From positions 3,782,001-3,846,000 of the forward strand of contig NZ_JAWQJT010000001.1 of assembly GCF_033441515.1 (NCBI RefSeq): DNA of 64,000 nucleotides. Direction: 5' to 3'. Positions within the stretch are counted from its first letter, which is position 1, and each line of letters starts with the position of its first letter. Shown here piece by piece: positions 1 to 9,106 of this stretch. Source of the DNA: Amycolatopsis solani. Lineage in GTDB: Bacteria; Actinomycetota; Actinomycetes; Mycobacteriales; Pseudonocardiaceae. The translations under genes were made by a program, and so were the position numbers. The notes beneath the pieces were generated by a model. The model worked only from the letters and a program-made list of their open reading frames with translations. It was not told the DNA's origin and searched no databases.

Positions 1-508
1 CGCGCTTGTGGTCCTCTTCCAGCTCGGCTCGGCGGTGCGCGGCCGCTTCGTCGAGGTCGCGGCGGCGCTGCTCGGCCGCGCGGATCAGTTCTTCGTGCTC
101 GGCGCGGTGGCGGTCGCGCTCGGCCTCCGCCTCGGCCACCAGGCGGCGTTCCTCCGCCGTCAGCCGGACGGCCTCGGCCTCCGCCTCGCGGACGATGCGC
201 GCCGCGGTTTCCGTTGCCTGCGCGGTGATTTCGGTCGCCTCTTCGCGGGTCAGCTCGATCATCCGGCGCGAGCGCTCCTGGAGGGCGTCCGGGGCGATCG
301 GGGTGCGGCTGATCCGGTCGATCTTCACGCGGAGTTCACCGTTCTGCTCCGCGAGCTCGGCTCCGCGCCGCCGGGCGGCGTCGCGTTCGGCGGTGAGCCT
401 GCGGATCTCGGCCTCGGCCCAGTCGACGTATTCCTTGACCTGTGCGCGGTTGAACCCGCGCCACGCCAGGTCGAACCGTGCCACGTCCTCGCCGCCGCCG
501 GGGGCCAT
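1..508 (-). CDS. DivIVA-like coiled-coil protein, C-terminal part outside window
   Basis: The minus strand reads open from an ATG at 508 to the window edge, giving 169 residues without a stop. The first ~40 residues contain FDLAWRGFNRAQVKEYVDW, the start typical of actinobacterial DivIVA-domain proteins. The rest is almost entirely Ala/Glu/Arg-rich heptad repeat, predicting a long coiled coil (residues ~45-169). AGGTGAGG lies just upstream of the ATG. Proteins of this type (Wag31/SepIVA-like) sit at the membrane and organise polar growth or septation; that role is inferred from the domain only. The gene faces away from everything else here and is probably not part of the clusters. The missing C-terminus could carry another domain. 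Confidence 0.75.
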   Translation of the reverse strand, partial: MAPGGGEDVARFDLAWRGFNRAQVKEYVDWAEAEIRRLTAERDAARRRGAELAEQNGELRVKIDRISRTPIAPDALQERSRRMIELTREEATEITAQATETAARIVREAEAEAVRLTAEERRLVAEAEAERDRHRAEHEELIRAAEQRRRDLDEAAAHRRAELEEDHKR

Positions 509-627
509 GCCTCACCTCCGAATTGGATGGTTTTTCCTCGGCCGCACCTTTTCCTTGCGTGGCCGGGGAATCCGGTGTCACCCCAGTGTGCCGCAAACCC
601 GCCGCAGCGCGCTGCCCGGGCGGGCGA

Positions 628-1347
628 TCATTCGTCGAGCGGTTCGCCGGCGCCGGTGGACGTGCTGCGCACGCCGGGCAGCTCGGCGAGTTCGGCGGCG
701 AGGTCGTAGAGATCACCGCGGCCGTCGAGGCGCAGGGTGACGACCGCGATCCGTTGTCCCTCCTCGGAAAGCGACTCGTGGTCGACGTCGACGTGGTGCA
801 CCGACCAGCCCCGCCCGGTGCACGTGGCCAGCGCCGCGCGCAGCACGCCGTGGCCGTCGAGGTAGCTCAGCTGCAGGACCGGCGGCTCCCGGCGGTGGCG
901 CGCGACGAACCGCTGCAGCGGTGGGAAGCCGCGGGTCACCACGAAGTGCGCGATCGTCGTGCCGACGGCGAGCACCGGCAGCCCGGCGCCGCACGCCGTG
1001 CCGATCGCGGCGGTGACCCAGATCGTCGCCGCCGTGGTCAGGCCGCGGACCGCGTCGCGGCGGACGAAGATCAGGCCGCCGCCGATGAAGCCGATGCCGG
1101 ACACGATCTGCGCGGCGATCCGCGACGGGTCCAGCGAGACGTGGTCGAGGCCGAGCAGGTCGGCGAAGCCGTACTTCGACACCAGCATGAACACGGCGGA
1201 CCCGACGCCGACCAGGCTGTGCGTCCGCAGCCCGGCGGCCTTCATGCCCGCCTCGCGCTCGAGCCCGATGGCGACGCTCAGCACGAGGGCGAGCAGCACC
1301 GGCGGCAGCAGCTCCCACTGCGCCGACGTGGACCACAGTGTGGACAA
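628..1347 (-). CDS. MgtC/SapB family membrane protein
   Basis: The protein has 239 residues. An N-terminal MgtC/SapB region of about four membrane segments contains SVAIGLEREAGMKAAGLRTH and GIGFIGGGLIFVRRDAVRGL, both family hallmarks. A soluble C-terminal ~80-residue part resembles the ACT-like tail of longer MgtC proteins. The start chosen is the TTG at 1347, because AGGAGG lies 8-9 bases before it; a GTG at 1407 is in frame but has no ribosome site. Family members are linked to magnesium limitation and to modulation of the F-type ATPase, but substrate transport is not established. It is divergent from the next gene and shows no link with the secondary-metabolite loci. Confidence 0.85.
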   Translation of the reverse strand: MSTLWSTSAQWELLPPVLLALVLSVAIGLEREAGMKAAGLRTHSLVGVGSAVFMLVSKYGFADLLGLDHVSLDPSRIAAQIVSGIGFIGGGLIFVRRDAVRGLTTAATIWVTAAIGTACGAGLPVLAVGTTIAHFVVTRGFPPLQRFVARHRREPPVLQLSYLDGHGVLRAALATCTGRGWSVHHVDVDHESLSEEGQRIAVVTLRLDGRGDLYDLAAELAELPGVRSTSTGAGEPLDE

Positions 1348-1457
1348 GGTCGTGACCTCCTGTTCGCTTCGGCCGACGGCACGCGGGGAGAACCGCGAAG
1401 CCGTCACCAGGGGATACTGGGTCGACAGGACCGATCGTGCCAGGGTGAGGTGAGCGC

Positions 1458-2132
1458 GTGACAGCGACCCGGCCGGTCCCGGCGCCGGACTTCGTGGGGT
1501 ACCCGGAGGTGCGGCGCCACATCCGCGCGCTGCTCGACGGGCGGCCCGGCACGCACCGCCGCCCGGTCCCGGCGTGTCCGAAGTGGACCGTCACGGACCT
1601 GGTCGGCCACGTCCTGGAGAAGGCCGAGGGCGTGTTCGCGCGGCACGGCGGGGTGCTGCCCCCGCGTGAAGGGCCGCTGGAGGTCCCCGAGCTGCTCGAC
1701 CGCTGGGACGAGATCGGCGACGAACTCGACCGGCGCCTCGCCGAAGCGGGCGGGCGCAGCGGTGAAGTGCTGGTCATGGACGCCTACACGCACGAGCTGG
1801 ACCTGCGCGCGGCCCTCGGCGTCCCGCCGCCGGTGGAACACCTGGCGTGGGCGCCGAGCTTCGACGTGCTGGTCCGCGGCTTTTCGGGTTCGGTCGCCGG
1901 CCGCGGCCTGCCGCCGGTCCGGCTTCGCACGACGGGTGGCTCGGCGTGGACGGCGGGCCCGGGCCGGCCCGGGATCTCGGTGACCGCCCCGGCCCACGAG
2001 CTGTACCGGGCGCTGGCCGGACGTCGGTCGCTGGGCCAGCTCGCGGCCCTGGACTGGAGCGCGGCGCCGGCGCGCTGGCTGCCCGCGTTCACGTGGGGCC
2101 CGTTCTCGCCACCGCTCCGACCTGGGGTTTGA
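1458..2132 (+). CDS. Maleylpyruvate isomerase-like mycothiol-dependent protein
   Basis: A 224-residue protein starting at GTG 1458, with GAGGTGAGC just upstream. The N-terminal half carries the DinB/mycothiol-type helical bundle motif CPKWTVTDLVGHVLEKAE, with a likely metal-binding His, and a second part MDAYTHELDLRAALG that supplies further conserved Asp/His residues. The C-terminal ~90 residues resemble the small domain of mycothiol maleylpyruvate isomerases. Such proteins use a metal and mycothiol in isomerisation or conjugation; the real substrate cannot be told from the sequence. It stands alone and ends 16 bases before a long hairpin shared with the convergent CopC-CopD gene. Confidence 0.75.
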   Translation: MTATRPVPAPDFVGYPEVRRHIRALLDGRPGTHRRPVPACPKWTVTDLVGHVLEKAEGVFARHGGVLPPREGPLEVPELLDRWDEIGDELDRRLAEAGGRSGEVLVMDAYTHELDLRAALGVPPPVEHLAWAPSFDVLVRGFSGSVAGRGLPPVRLRTTGGSAWTAGPGRPGISVTAPAHELYRALAGRRSLGQLAALDWSAAPARWLPAFTWGPFSPPLRPGV

Positions 2133-2147
2133 GCGCGCCCGAACGTA

Positions 2148-2194
2148 GTGAATGACTCATTCCTGTCGTCGGACGACAGGAATGAGTCATTCAC
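2148..2194. repeat. 47-bp perfect hairpin with paired GAATGASTCATTC boxes
   Basis: Two 23-base arms are separated by one base. The element contains GAATGACTCATTC at 2150 and GAATGAGTCATTC at 2180, exactly 30 bp apart. It lies between two convergent genes, so it may act as a bidirectional terminator, though no T-tract follows. Related copies occur at 16966, 17097, 17243, 20427, 51747, 51864 and 52009. Confidence 0.9.
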
Positions 2195-2195
2195 G

Positions 2196-3518
2196 TCATC
2201 CGCCGGGCGGGGTGACCGTCAGGAGCGCCGCCAGGGCCAGGACCACCACGCTGAGCAGGACCTCCACCGCCACCGCGCCGCGCAGGCGGCGGAGGGTGAC
2301 CGTTTTCGTGGTCCCTTCGGGCGGTTCGCCCACGCTGCGCCGCACCGCCGCCCGCGACCGGCTCGCCACCGCCAGCAGCGCCGCCAGCCCGGCGATCTTC
2401 AGCAGCACCAGCAGGCCGAACTCGGTGGTCCACAGCGCGGACAGCGTCGGCATGATCCGCAACGCCAGTACCGCGCCGCTGATCGCGACCGCCGTCACCG
2501 CGCCCGCCGCGATGCGGGAAAACCGCGCCGCGACCGGGACCAGGTCTTCGCCCGGGGCCGGGCGGTACAGGCACAGGGCCAGCTGGACCAGGCCGCCCGC
2601 CCAGACCGCGATCGCGCCGAAGTGCACCAGGTCCGCGGTGACCGAGACGAACATGACCGGGTCCGTCACCGGGTGGCCGGTGGCCGAGAACGTCAGCAGG
2701 ACGACGAAGCCCGTCACCATCGTCAGGTTCTCGTAGCGGGCCCGCAGCTTGTCCGGCTGCCCGGGCCGCAGCAGCCGGGGCAGCAGGAACACCAGCACGG
2801 CCACCGCCGCCAGCCGGAGCAGCAGCAGCTTCCCGTACGCGACGCGCAGTGTGTCCGCCAGCAGCCCCGTGTCGGACACCGCGCCGATGCCCCGCCCGGC
2901 CGCGTACGGGCCCTGGAGCACGAACGCCGCCACGGTGGCCGCCGCGACCAGGCCCGCGCCGGCGGTGAGCAGGCGGCGGGCCCGGCGGTCGGTGCGGCCG
3001 GCCGGGCGGCACAGGACCAGGAACGCCGCGCCGCCGAGGAGGACGACGCCGAGGTAGGCCAGCCAGCGCACCGACGTCGAGGCCGCGTCGACGACGCCGT
3101 CGGTGCCGGTGGCCGCGGACACCGCGCCCGCCGACGTCACCAGCGGGCCGGTGCCGACCACGAACGCGAACGTGCCGCGGACCGGGTGCGAGTCGGCCGA
3201 GACGAACGCGTATTCGACCAGGTAGCTGCCGTCGGGGACGTCCGGCCGCAGCTTCACGGCGACCTGCTCGGGGTCCTCGCCGGGCTGGAACACCGGTCCC
3301 GCGTCGACCTGGTTCCCCGCGAGGTCGACGACCTTGATGGACCCGGGCTGGATCCCGATGTTCTCCGAGAGGGTGACCGACACCGCCGGCGGCGCCGCGC
3401 TCAGGCGGGCGCCGTCCCCGGGGGTCGACGAAACGACTTCGACGTGCGCCGAAGCGGGGGTGGCGCTGAGCAGCAGCCAGCCGGCGAGGAAGGCCAGCAG
3501 GGCCAGCGCGCGCTTCAC
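2196..3518 (-). CDS. CopC-CopD fusion copper-resistance membrane protein
   Basis: 440 residues. A signal peptide (residues ~1-25, ending ATPASA) precedes HVEVVSSTPGDGARLSAAPP, the CopC N-terminus whose His is a copper ligand. The CopC domain runs to ~125 with a second conserved segment SADSHPVRGTFAFVV. After a short linker, about eight hydrophobic segments form the CopD domain (residues ~150-435). The fusion is common in actinobacteria and is thought to bind copper outside the cell and move it across the membrane; this is family knowledge. The start is GTG 3518, which overlaps the stop of the upstream gene by four bases, so the two are probably translationally coupled. Confidence 0.88.
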   Translation of the reverse strand: MKRALALLAFLAGWLLLSATPASAHVEVVSSTPGDGARLSAAPPAVSVTLSENIGIQPGSIKVVDLAGNQVDAGPVFQPGEDPEQVAVKLRPDVPDGSYLVEYAFVSADSHPVRGTFAFVVGTGPLVTSAGAVSAATGTDGVVDAASTSVRWLAYLGVVLLGGAAFLVLCRPAGRTDRRARRLLTAGAGLVAAATVAAFVLQGPYAAGRGIGAVSDTGLLADTLRVAYGKLLLLRLAAVAVLVFLLPRLLRPGQPDKLRARYENLTMVTGFVVLLTFSATGHPVTDPVMFVSVTADLVHFGAIAVWAGGLVQLALCLYRPAPGEDLVPVAARFSRIAAGAVTAVAISGAVLALRIMPTLSALWTTEFGLLVLLKIAGLAALLAVASRSRAAVRRSVGEPPEGTTKTVTLRRLRGAVAVEVLLSVVVLALAALLTVTPPGG

Positions 3519-4090
3519 GACGCGGCGAGCTCGGGCCGCCTCGGCGCGCCGCAGTAGCAGCCGGTGATCTCGCGCTCGGCGGCCGAGGCGCGCCGGTGCA
3601 GGATGACCGCGACGATCATCGGGATGGTGACGATCGTGTTGTAGAACAGGTGCAGCTCCACCCGCGGCACCAGCAGCTGGATGATGCTGGTGGGCACCTT
3701 CTGCCCGGCCAGCCGCCAGCCGCTCTGCGCCTGGATGAACAGCAGCAGGTGCTCGATGTGGTGCCAGAACTGGATGCCCAGCGCGAGGTTCCACCACTGC
3801 CGCGACCGGCCGGCGAACCCGTGCCGCAGGACCCACAGGAAGACCAGCATGACCAGCGCGTAGCCGTAGTGCAGCCATTCCTGCGAGATCAGCCACGGGA
3901 ACGGCATGCCGAGCACGCCGCGGGCTTTCGAGGTCGGCCAGCCGAAGCCGTAGATCTGGACGGCCTGGACGATGTGCTCGGCCCAGTGGGCCAGCACGAT
4001 CAGCATGAACACCGCCAGCGCGCGGTTGTGGTAGCGGCTGTTGAGGCCGCCCAAGAACCCGGTCGGCCGGGCGATTTCGGACGTCGACAT
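3515..4090 (-). CDS. His-rich polytopic membrane protein of unknown function
   Basis: 191 residues, starting at ATG 4090. About four to five membrane segments are visible. Several hold histidines in helix-compatible spacing: VLAHWAEHIVQ near residue 33 and FWHHIEHLLLF near residue 110. The second is reminiscent of metal or heme ligation, but no family is recognised with confidence. The C-terminus carries CYCGAP. It overlaps the downstream CopC-CopD gene by four bases (GTGA), so a role in copper handling or in maturing a metalloprotein is a reasonable inference, not shown. Confidence 0.65.
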   Translation of the reverse strand: MSTSEIARPTGFLGGLNSRYHNRALAVFMLIVLAHWAEHIVQAVQIYGFGWPTSKARGVLGMPFPWLISQEWLHYGYALVMLVFLWVLRHGFAGRSRQWWNLALGIQFWHHIEHLLLFIQAQSGWRLAGQKVPTSIIQLLVPRVELHLFYNTIVTIPMIVAVILHRRASAAEREITGCYCGAPRRPELAAS

Positions 4091-4241
4091 GCGAACCCCA
4101 GGTCTTCCGAAGGCGAAGGTGTGCGTCGACGATAGCCGTCCGCGGGGCGATATCCGTTACTCCGGATTGCGCATTCCACCAGGGAAACCACGCCGATGGG
4201 CCGATTGCGCGCCGCGGGCGGGGCCGGCGGCGCGCACCCGG

Positions 4242-4934
4242 TCAGTGCGCGACGAGACCGGTCGGGCGGTCCGGCGCCGGCGGGACGCGGAACAGGCGGG
4301 TGAACAGGTCCAGGTGCGCCGGGTCGCCCTCGACGCGGACCTTGCCGCTGGCGATCGCGTCCGGCGCCGAGAGGTTGCCGTTCAGCAGGTCCAGCAGCGC
4401 CGGCCCCTGCGGCTCGATCACCAGGTCGGCGGCGGGCAGCGCGCCCGCGGACGCCTTGAGCGCGCCGTCGTCGACCATCGCGTGCACGACCATGTCGCCC
4501 GGGTGGTGCAGCTCGTAGTTGACGTGCACGCCCGAGGCGGCCTCCTCCTGGAAGGTCGTGTAGAGCGAGATGATCGCGGTGTCGAGCGTGAAGACCTCGT
4601 CCGGCTTCGGGTAGGTCAGCGACCGCGAGCCCCACAGGCCGAGGTCGAGCACGATGTGGTCGAGCTCGGTGCCGTACTCGGTGAGCTCGTAGACGACGCC
4701 CGCGTCCAGCTGCGAGAGCACCCGGCGGCGGACCACACCCGACTCTTCGAGCTCGTTGAGCCGCGAAGTCAGGATGCTCACCGGGATGCGGGGCAGGGTG
4801 CGCTGGAGATCGGTGAACCGCTTCGGCCCGAGCATGAGGTCACGGACGACGAGCAGCGACCAGCGCTCGCCGACGATCTCGAGCGCCCGGGCCAGGCCGC
4901 AGAACTGTCCGTAGGTGCGAGCAGAGGTAGGCAT
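4242..4934 (-). CDS. HxlR-family regulator with C-terminal SCP2-like domain
   Basis: 230 residues. Residues ~8-100 form an HxlR winged helix: FCGLARALEIVGERWSLLVVRDL, RFTDLQRTLPRIPVSILTSRLNELEESGVV. The C-terminal ~110 residues look like an SCP2-like or substrate-binding domain. It is a clear paralogue of the regulator at 20510-21208 (same length class, same N-terminal QFCG.ARALE.GERWSLL), which sits at the head of the enediyne locus. It diverges from the YcaO gene across a 300-bp intergenic region holding a triple direct repeat, so it may help control that operon. The effector is unknown. Confidence 0.85.
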   Translation of the reverse strand: MPTSARTYGQFCGLARALEIVGERWSLLVVRDLMLGPKRFTDLQRTLPRIPVSILTSRLNELEESGVVRRRVLSQLDAGVVYELTEYGTELDHIVLDLGLWGSRSLTYPKPDEVFTLDTAIISLYTTFQEEAASGVHVNYELHHPGDMVVHAMVDDGALKASAGALPAADLVIEPQGPALLDLLNGNLSAPDAIASGKVRVEGDPAHLDLFTRLFRVPPAPDRPTGLVAH

Positions 4935-5105
4935 ACTCGGGTCCTCACTTGTGTCGGGGTGCCAGACCGGGCACCACCCCCGAATCGCGCAGGGCCGCGA
5001 GGTCGGTTACGGTGCCCCGTGACGCACCGTTCCGCCGCGGGCGTCGCTGTCTACGGTGACGGTTGAGCGCCGTGCGCGGCCAGTGAGTCCCGCACCGGCC
5101 CACCG

Positions 5106-5159
5106 TGCGTTTCCCATGTCAACCCATGCGTTTCGCATGACTTCTCCGTGTTTGCCGCA
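5106..5159 (+). promoter_or_regulatory. Triple 11-bp direct repeat upstream of the YcaO gene (SARP-type box)
   Basis: Boxes TGCGTTTCCCA (5106), TGCGTTTCGCA (5127) and TGTTTGCCGCA (5149) are spaced 21 and 22 bp, about two helical turns. SARP activators bind direct repeats on one DNA face just upstream of a -10 element; TAGACC at 5169 would be a suitable -10. The same arrangement recurs at 22226-22279 and 12220-12273. The remainder of 4935-5234 shows no gene. Confidence 0.6.
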
Positions 5160-5234
5160 CTGGCTGAGTAGACCTCGGGTGGAGCAGGATTCAGATTCTC
5201 GTCCCGCTCCATCCGGCTACCGGCAGGAGAACCC

Positions 5235-7541
5235 ATGCGCACGACAGCGGTCAACGCACGGGTCCCGGAAGACGGCGGCGCGGTGCCGGCGCGGGCCCCG
5301 GCCTTCCGGCGCCACCTGCGGGCCGAGGTCAGGGCGGGCAAGGGCGCGTACCTGTTCTCCGAACAGGGCGTGATCGCGATGCGCGGGGCGAAGATCGAGT
5401 CGCTCGCGGCGTTGCTGGACGGTACGCACGACCTCGACGGGCTGCTCCGTGACCGGCCCGGCGGGATGGCACCGGAAGAGGTCGCCGCGCTGCTGGCGCA
5501 GCTGGTCGACGCCGGGCTGGTGACGTTGCGCAGCCAGAGCGACGAAGACCGGCTCGGTGACGAACGCGCACTGGCCTATTGGGACGCGTGCGGTGTGGAC
5601 GCCGACCTCGTCGCCGCACGGCAGGGCACCGTGCGGCTGACCGCGGTCGGCGACAGCGCCGACGGCGTCGACCCGGGTGCGGTCGAGCGGGCACTGGCCG
5701 GTGCCGGGCTCGGGGTGGTGCGCACCGCCGCCGGCTCCGCCGACCTGTCGGTCGTGCTGTGCGCCGACTACCTCGACCCGCGGCTGGCCGTGGTCGACGC
5801 CGAGCACCGGCGGGCCGGGCGGCCGTGGCTGCTGGCGCGCCCGTTCGGGGCCCAGGTGTGGATCGGCCCGGTGCTGCAGCCGGCCGGGGCCTGCTGGCAC
5901 TGCCTGACCCACCGGCTGTGGGGCCACCGGCACGCCGAAGCGTGCGTGCAGGAGGAGCTGGGCCACGCCGGCCCGGCCCGCCGCCCGATGCCGGCGTTGC
6001 CGCCGCTCACCTCGGCCGCGGCACACCTCGTCGCGCTGGAGGCCGCCAAGTGGGTGGCCGGGTACCGCTACCACGGCCAGCAGTGCGTGTGGACGCTCGA
6101 CACCCTGGACCTGCAGGGCAGGCTCCACGAACTGCGCCGCCGCCCGCAGTGCCCCGGCTGCGGCGACCCGTGGCAGGTCGCGTGGCGCTCGGTCCGCCCG
6201 GTGACGCTGCAACCGGCGAAGAAGGCGACCACCGGGGGCGGCGGGCACCGCACGGCGACGCCGTCGCAGATGCTCGAACGGCACCGGCACCTGATCAGCC
6301 CGGTCACCGGGATCATCAAGGAGATCCAGCCGGACCCGGCCGCGCCGCCGTTCGCCAACGCCTACCGCTCCGGGCCCAACGTCGCCCGCGGCATCACCGG
6401 GATGGCCGCGCTGCGCGCCGGGCTGCGCTGCGAGAACGGCGGCAAGGGCGTCAGCCCGCTCGACGCCGAGGTCAGCGCGCTCTGCGAGGCGGCGGAACGG
6501 TTCTCGGGCAACTACCAGGGCGACGAGCTGCGCATCCGCGGCTCCTACGAGGAGCTGGGCGAGCAAGCCGTCCACCCCAACGACTGCATGCTGTTCGCCG
6601 GACGGCAGTACGCCGACCGCGCCGCCTGGAACCGCGCGCACGCGGACTTCCAGCACGTCCCCGAGCCGTTCGACCCGGCGGCCCGCACCGACTGGACGCC
6701 GGTGTGGTCGACGTCCGGCCGCCGTCGGCTCCTGCCGACGTCCTACCTGTACTACGGGACGCCGCGGGAGAGCGCGACGGCCGGGGTGCGCGCCGACTCG
6801 AACGGCGCGGCGGCGGGCAGCAGCCTGGAGGACGCGATCCTGCAGGGCGCGCTCGAGCTCGTCGAACGCGACGCCGTGGCGCTGTGGTGGTACAACCGCA
6901 CCCCCGTGCCGGGCGTCGACCTCGCGTCCTTCTCCGACGCGTGGCTGGAGGAGATGGCGGGCAACTACGCGGCGATCGGCCGGGAGATGTGGGTCCTCGA
7001 CGTGACCGCCGACCTGGGGATCCCGGTGACCGTCGCGCTTTCGCGGCGGACCGACGGCCCGCACGAAGACATCATGATGGGCTTCGGCGCGCACCTCGAC
7101 CCGCGGATCGCGGTGCGCCGCGCGGTGACCGAGCTCAACCAGATGCTGCCGGTGGTGCACCAGTCGGGGCACGGGCTCGACGACCCGGACGCGCGGCGCT
7201 GGCTCGCCTACGCGACCGTCGCGAACCAGCCGTACCTGCGGCCGGCCGCAGGGGAGCGGATGCGGACCGCCGCGGACTTCCCGTTCGTCAACCGGCCCGA
7301 CGTCCGCGACGACGTCGAAGCGCTGGGCCGGGTGTTCGACCGCGCCGGCCTGGAACTGCTGGTGCTCGACCAGACCCGCCCCGACGTCGGCATCCCCGTG
7401 GTCAAGGTGCTCGTCCCCGGCCTGCGCCCGTTCTGGGCCCGGTTCGCGCCCGGCCGGCTCTTCGACGTCCCGGTCGCGCTGGGCAGGCTGGCGGCGCCGA
7501 CCCCCTACGAGCGGCTCAACCCGTTCCCGATGTTCCTGTGA
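5235..7541 (+). CDS. Fused TOMM cyclodehydratase (C-domain plus YcaO)
   Basis: 768 residues, ATG after CCGGCAGGAG. The N-terminal ~340 residues match the E1/ThiF-like C protein (leader-peptide binding) of thiazole/oxazole-modified microcin systems, with a predicted zinc tetrathiolate C220-x2-C223 and C306-x2-C309. From ~350 the YcaO domain begins (PVTGIIKEIQPD), with CEAAERFSG and ELVERDAVALWWYNR as ATP-site segments. It ends NPFPMFL, a shortened form of the proline-rich C-terminus of azoline-forming YcaO proteins. Such enzymes use ATP to cyclise Cys/Ser/Thr on a precursor peptide. The SagB gene follows directly. The nearest candidate precursor is the 58-residue peptide at 12559; none lies immediately adjacent. 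Confidence 0.9.
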   Translation: MRTTAVNARVPEDGGAVPARAPAFRRHLRAEVRAGKGAYLFSEQGVIAMRGAKIESLAALLDGTHDLDGLLRDRPGGMAPEEVAALLAQLVDAGLVTLRSQSDEDRLGDERALAYWDACGVDADLVAARQGTVRLTAVGDSADGVDPGAVERALAGAGLGVVRTAAGSADLSVVLCADYLDPRLAVVDAEHRRAGRPWLLARPFGAQVWIGPVLQPAGACWHCLTHRLWGHRHAEACVQEELGHAGPARRPMPALPPLTSAAAHLVALEAAKWVAGYRYHGQQCVWTLDTLDLQGRLHELRRRPQCPGCGDPWQVAWRSVRPVTLQPAKKATTGGGGHRTATPSQMLERHRHLISPVTGIIKEIQPDPAAPPFANAYRSGPNVARGITGMAALRAGLRCENGGKGVSPLDAEVSALCEAAERFSGNYQGDELRIRGSYEELGEQAVHPNDCMLFAGRQYADRAAWNRAHADFQHVPEPFDPAARTDWTPVWSTSGRRRLLPTSYLYYGTPRESATAGVRADSNGAAAGSSLEDAILQGALELVERDAVALWWYNRTPVPGVDLASFSDAWLEEMAGNYAAIGREMWVLDVTADLGIPVTVALSRRTDGPHEDIMMGFGAHLDPRIAVRRAVTELNQMLPVVHQSGHGLDDPDARRWLAYATVANQPYLRPAAGERMRTAADFPFVNRPDVRDDVEALGRVFDRAGLELLVLDQTRPDVGIPVVKVLVPGLRPFWARFAPGRLFDVPVALGRLAAPTPYERLNPFPMFL

Positions 7542-7592
7542 GCGCCCCCGTGCGGGAGCTCGTTGTTCGTTGTCCGCTTGAGGAGTTTGGCC

Positions 7593-9038
7593 TTGCCTGC
7601 AGACCGCCCGGAGGGGATCCCGGACACCGTCCGGCTCTGGTCCCTCACCGAAGACACCCTGCTGGAGGCGGGGGACGACGACACGATCGTCGCGATCACC
7701 TGGTGGGGTGAGTACGAACTGGCGGGCATTCCCGGCCCGGTCCGCGAGTCACTGGGCCGGATGGTGCTCGGCCCGGTCTCGATGGGCAACCTCGCCTCGT
7801 CGGCGGCCGGTGGCGCCGAAGCCTGGGCGGGCGCGCTGCGCAAGGCCCTCAACCGGCTGTCGGGCTCGGTCGTGCACTCGCTGGCGCTCAACGACGGCCG
7901 CGGGCCGCTGCTGTCGGCGATCCCGGTGACGCAGTTCCCGGTCTTCTCGACCGATCCGGTGCCGCCCGGCAGGCTCATCAAGCTTTCGCGGTTCTCGGCG
8001 ATGCGGCCGGACAGCGGCGGGCTGCTGCTCGAGTCGCCCCGCGCCCGCTACCGGGTCGCGCTGCTGCGCCCGCCGGCCGTGACGGTGGCGTCGTCGCTGG
8101 CCCGGCCGGTCACCGTCGCCCAGGTCGCCGAGACCACCGGGCTGGCCGAAGCGGTGGTGGCCGACATCGCGGCGTTCCTGGTGGCGGCCGGCGTGGTGCT
8201 GGCGGCCGACGACTGGGCGGAGTTCGCCGAAGACGGCGACGACGACCTCGCCCCCTGGTCACCCGACGACCTGATGTTCCACGCGCGCAGCCGGACGTGG
8301 CAGAAGGGCGGGCCGTCGGAACCGGGGCCACGCCGGACCGGCGCCGAGCCGCCGGTGGTCAAGCAGATCAGCGCGGGCCCGACCTTCCCGTTGCACCGCC
8401 CGGACCCGGCGGTGCTCAAGGCGACCGACCCGACGCTGAGCACGTTGCTCGAAGAAGACCACGTGTGCCCCGAGGTCACCGAACGCGCGTTGTCGGCCGA
8501 GCAGATCGGGGAGTTCCTCTTCCGCGCCGCGCGGGTCCGGTCGATCGGGCCGACCTACCTGCCCGGCGGGCCCGGCCACGAGGCGTCCCAGCGGCCGTAC
8601 TTCAGCGTCGCCTGCCTGTACGAGCTCGAAATCTACGTCGCCGTCAACCGGTGCGCGGGGCTCGGCCGCGGGATCTACCACTACGACCCGCTGTGGCACA
8701 CGCTGACGCTCATCAACGACGACGCGGTGGCCCTGGACGGCATGCTGGACCTGGCCATGATCGGCGCCGGCAGCCACCGCCGGCCGTCGGTGCTGCTGAC
8801 GATGACCGCGCGGATGTCGCGGATCGCGTGGGTGCTCGGCAGCGCCGCGTACGCGACGACGCTGCTGCACGTCGGCGCGCTCCAGCAGGTCCTGTACCTC
8901 ACGGCGAAGGCGATGGGGCTCGCCGCGCACGCCGTGCCGGTCGACGCCGGCGACCGCGTCGACCGGTCGCTGAAGCTGGAGTGGCCCGCCGAAGTGAGCG
9001 TCGGCGAGTGCGTCCTCGACTTCCCCGGGGTCGGTTGA
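7593..9038 (+). CDS. SagB-type FMN-dependent azoline dehydrogenase
   Basis: 481 residues from TTG 7593, chosen because GAGGAG lies 7 bases before it. A variable N-terminal region (~1-280) is followed by a nitroreductase-like domain of the SagB/ThcOx class: EQIGEFLFRAARVRSIGP, PYFSVACLYELEIYVAVNRC, GIYHYDPLWHTL and, near the end, LHVGALQQVLYLTAKAMGLAAH. These enzymes oxidise azolines made by the YcaO enzyme to azoles with FMN. The usual Ser-Gly-Gly segment is replaced by LPGGPGHEASQ, so substrate range may differ. It follows the YcaO gene by 51 bases, in one operon. Confidence 0.85.
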   Translation: MPADRPEGIPDTVRLWSLTEDTLLEAGDDDTIVAITWWGEYELAGIPGPVRESLGRMVLGPVSMGNLASSAAGGAEAWAGALRKALNRLSGSVVHSLALNDGRGPLLSAIPVTQFPVFSTDPVPPGRLIKLSRFSAMRPDSGGLLLESPRARYRVALLRPPAVTVASSLARPVTVAQVAETTGLAEAVVADIAAFLVAAGVVLAADDWAEFAEDGDDDLAPWSPDDLMFHARSRTWQKGGPSEPGPRRTGAEPPVVKQISAGPTFPLHRPDPAVLKATDPTLSTLLEEDHVCPEVTERALSAEQIGEFLFRAARVRSIGPTYLPGGPGHEASQRPYFSVACLYELEIYVAVNRCAGLGRGIYHYDPLWHTLTLINDDAVALDGMLDLAMIGAGSHRRPSVLLTMTARMSRIAWVLGSAAYATTLLHVGALQQVLYLTAKAMGLAAHAVPVDAGDRVDRSLKLEWPAEVSVGECVLDFPGVG

Positions 9039-9106
9039 CCCCTGAATCCGGGGGTTCGCCCTGTTACCTTGGTGACACTGGGGTGCGGGGTGACGCGGGA
9101 GGGGCC

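Noticed and set aside
1404..1997. Minus-strand open frame opposite the maleylpyruvate-isomerase-like gene
   Set aside because: Composition is typical of a shadow frame, and the plus-strand gene has a ribosome site and family motifs.
5235..9038. Thiopeptide or lanthipeptide cluster
   Set aside because: No split dehydratase, LanC-like cyclase or pyridine synthase is present; only the YcaO and SagB activities are.
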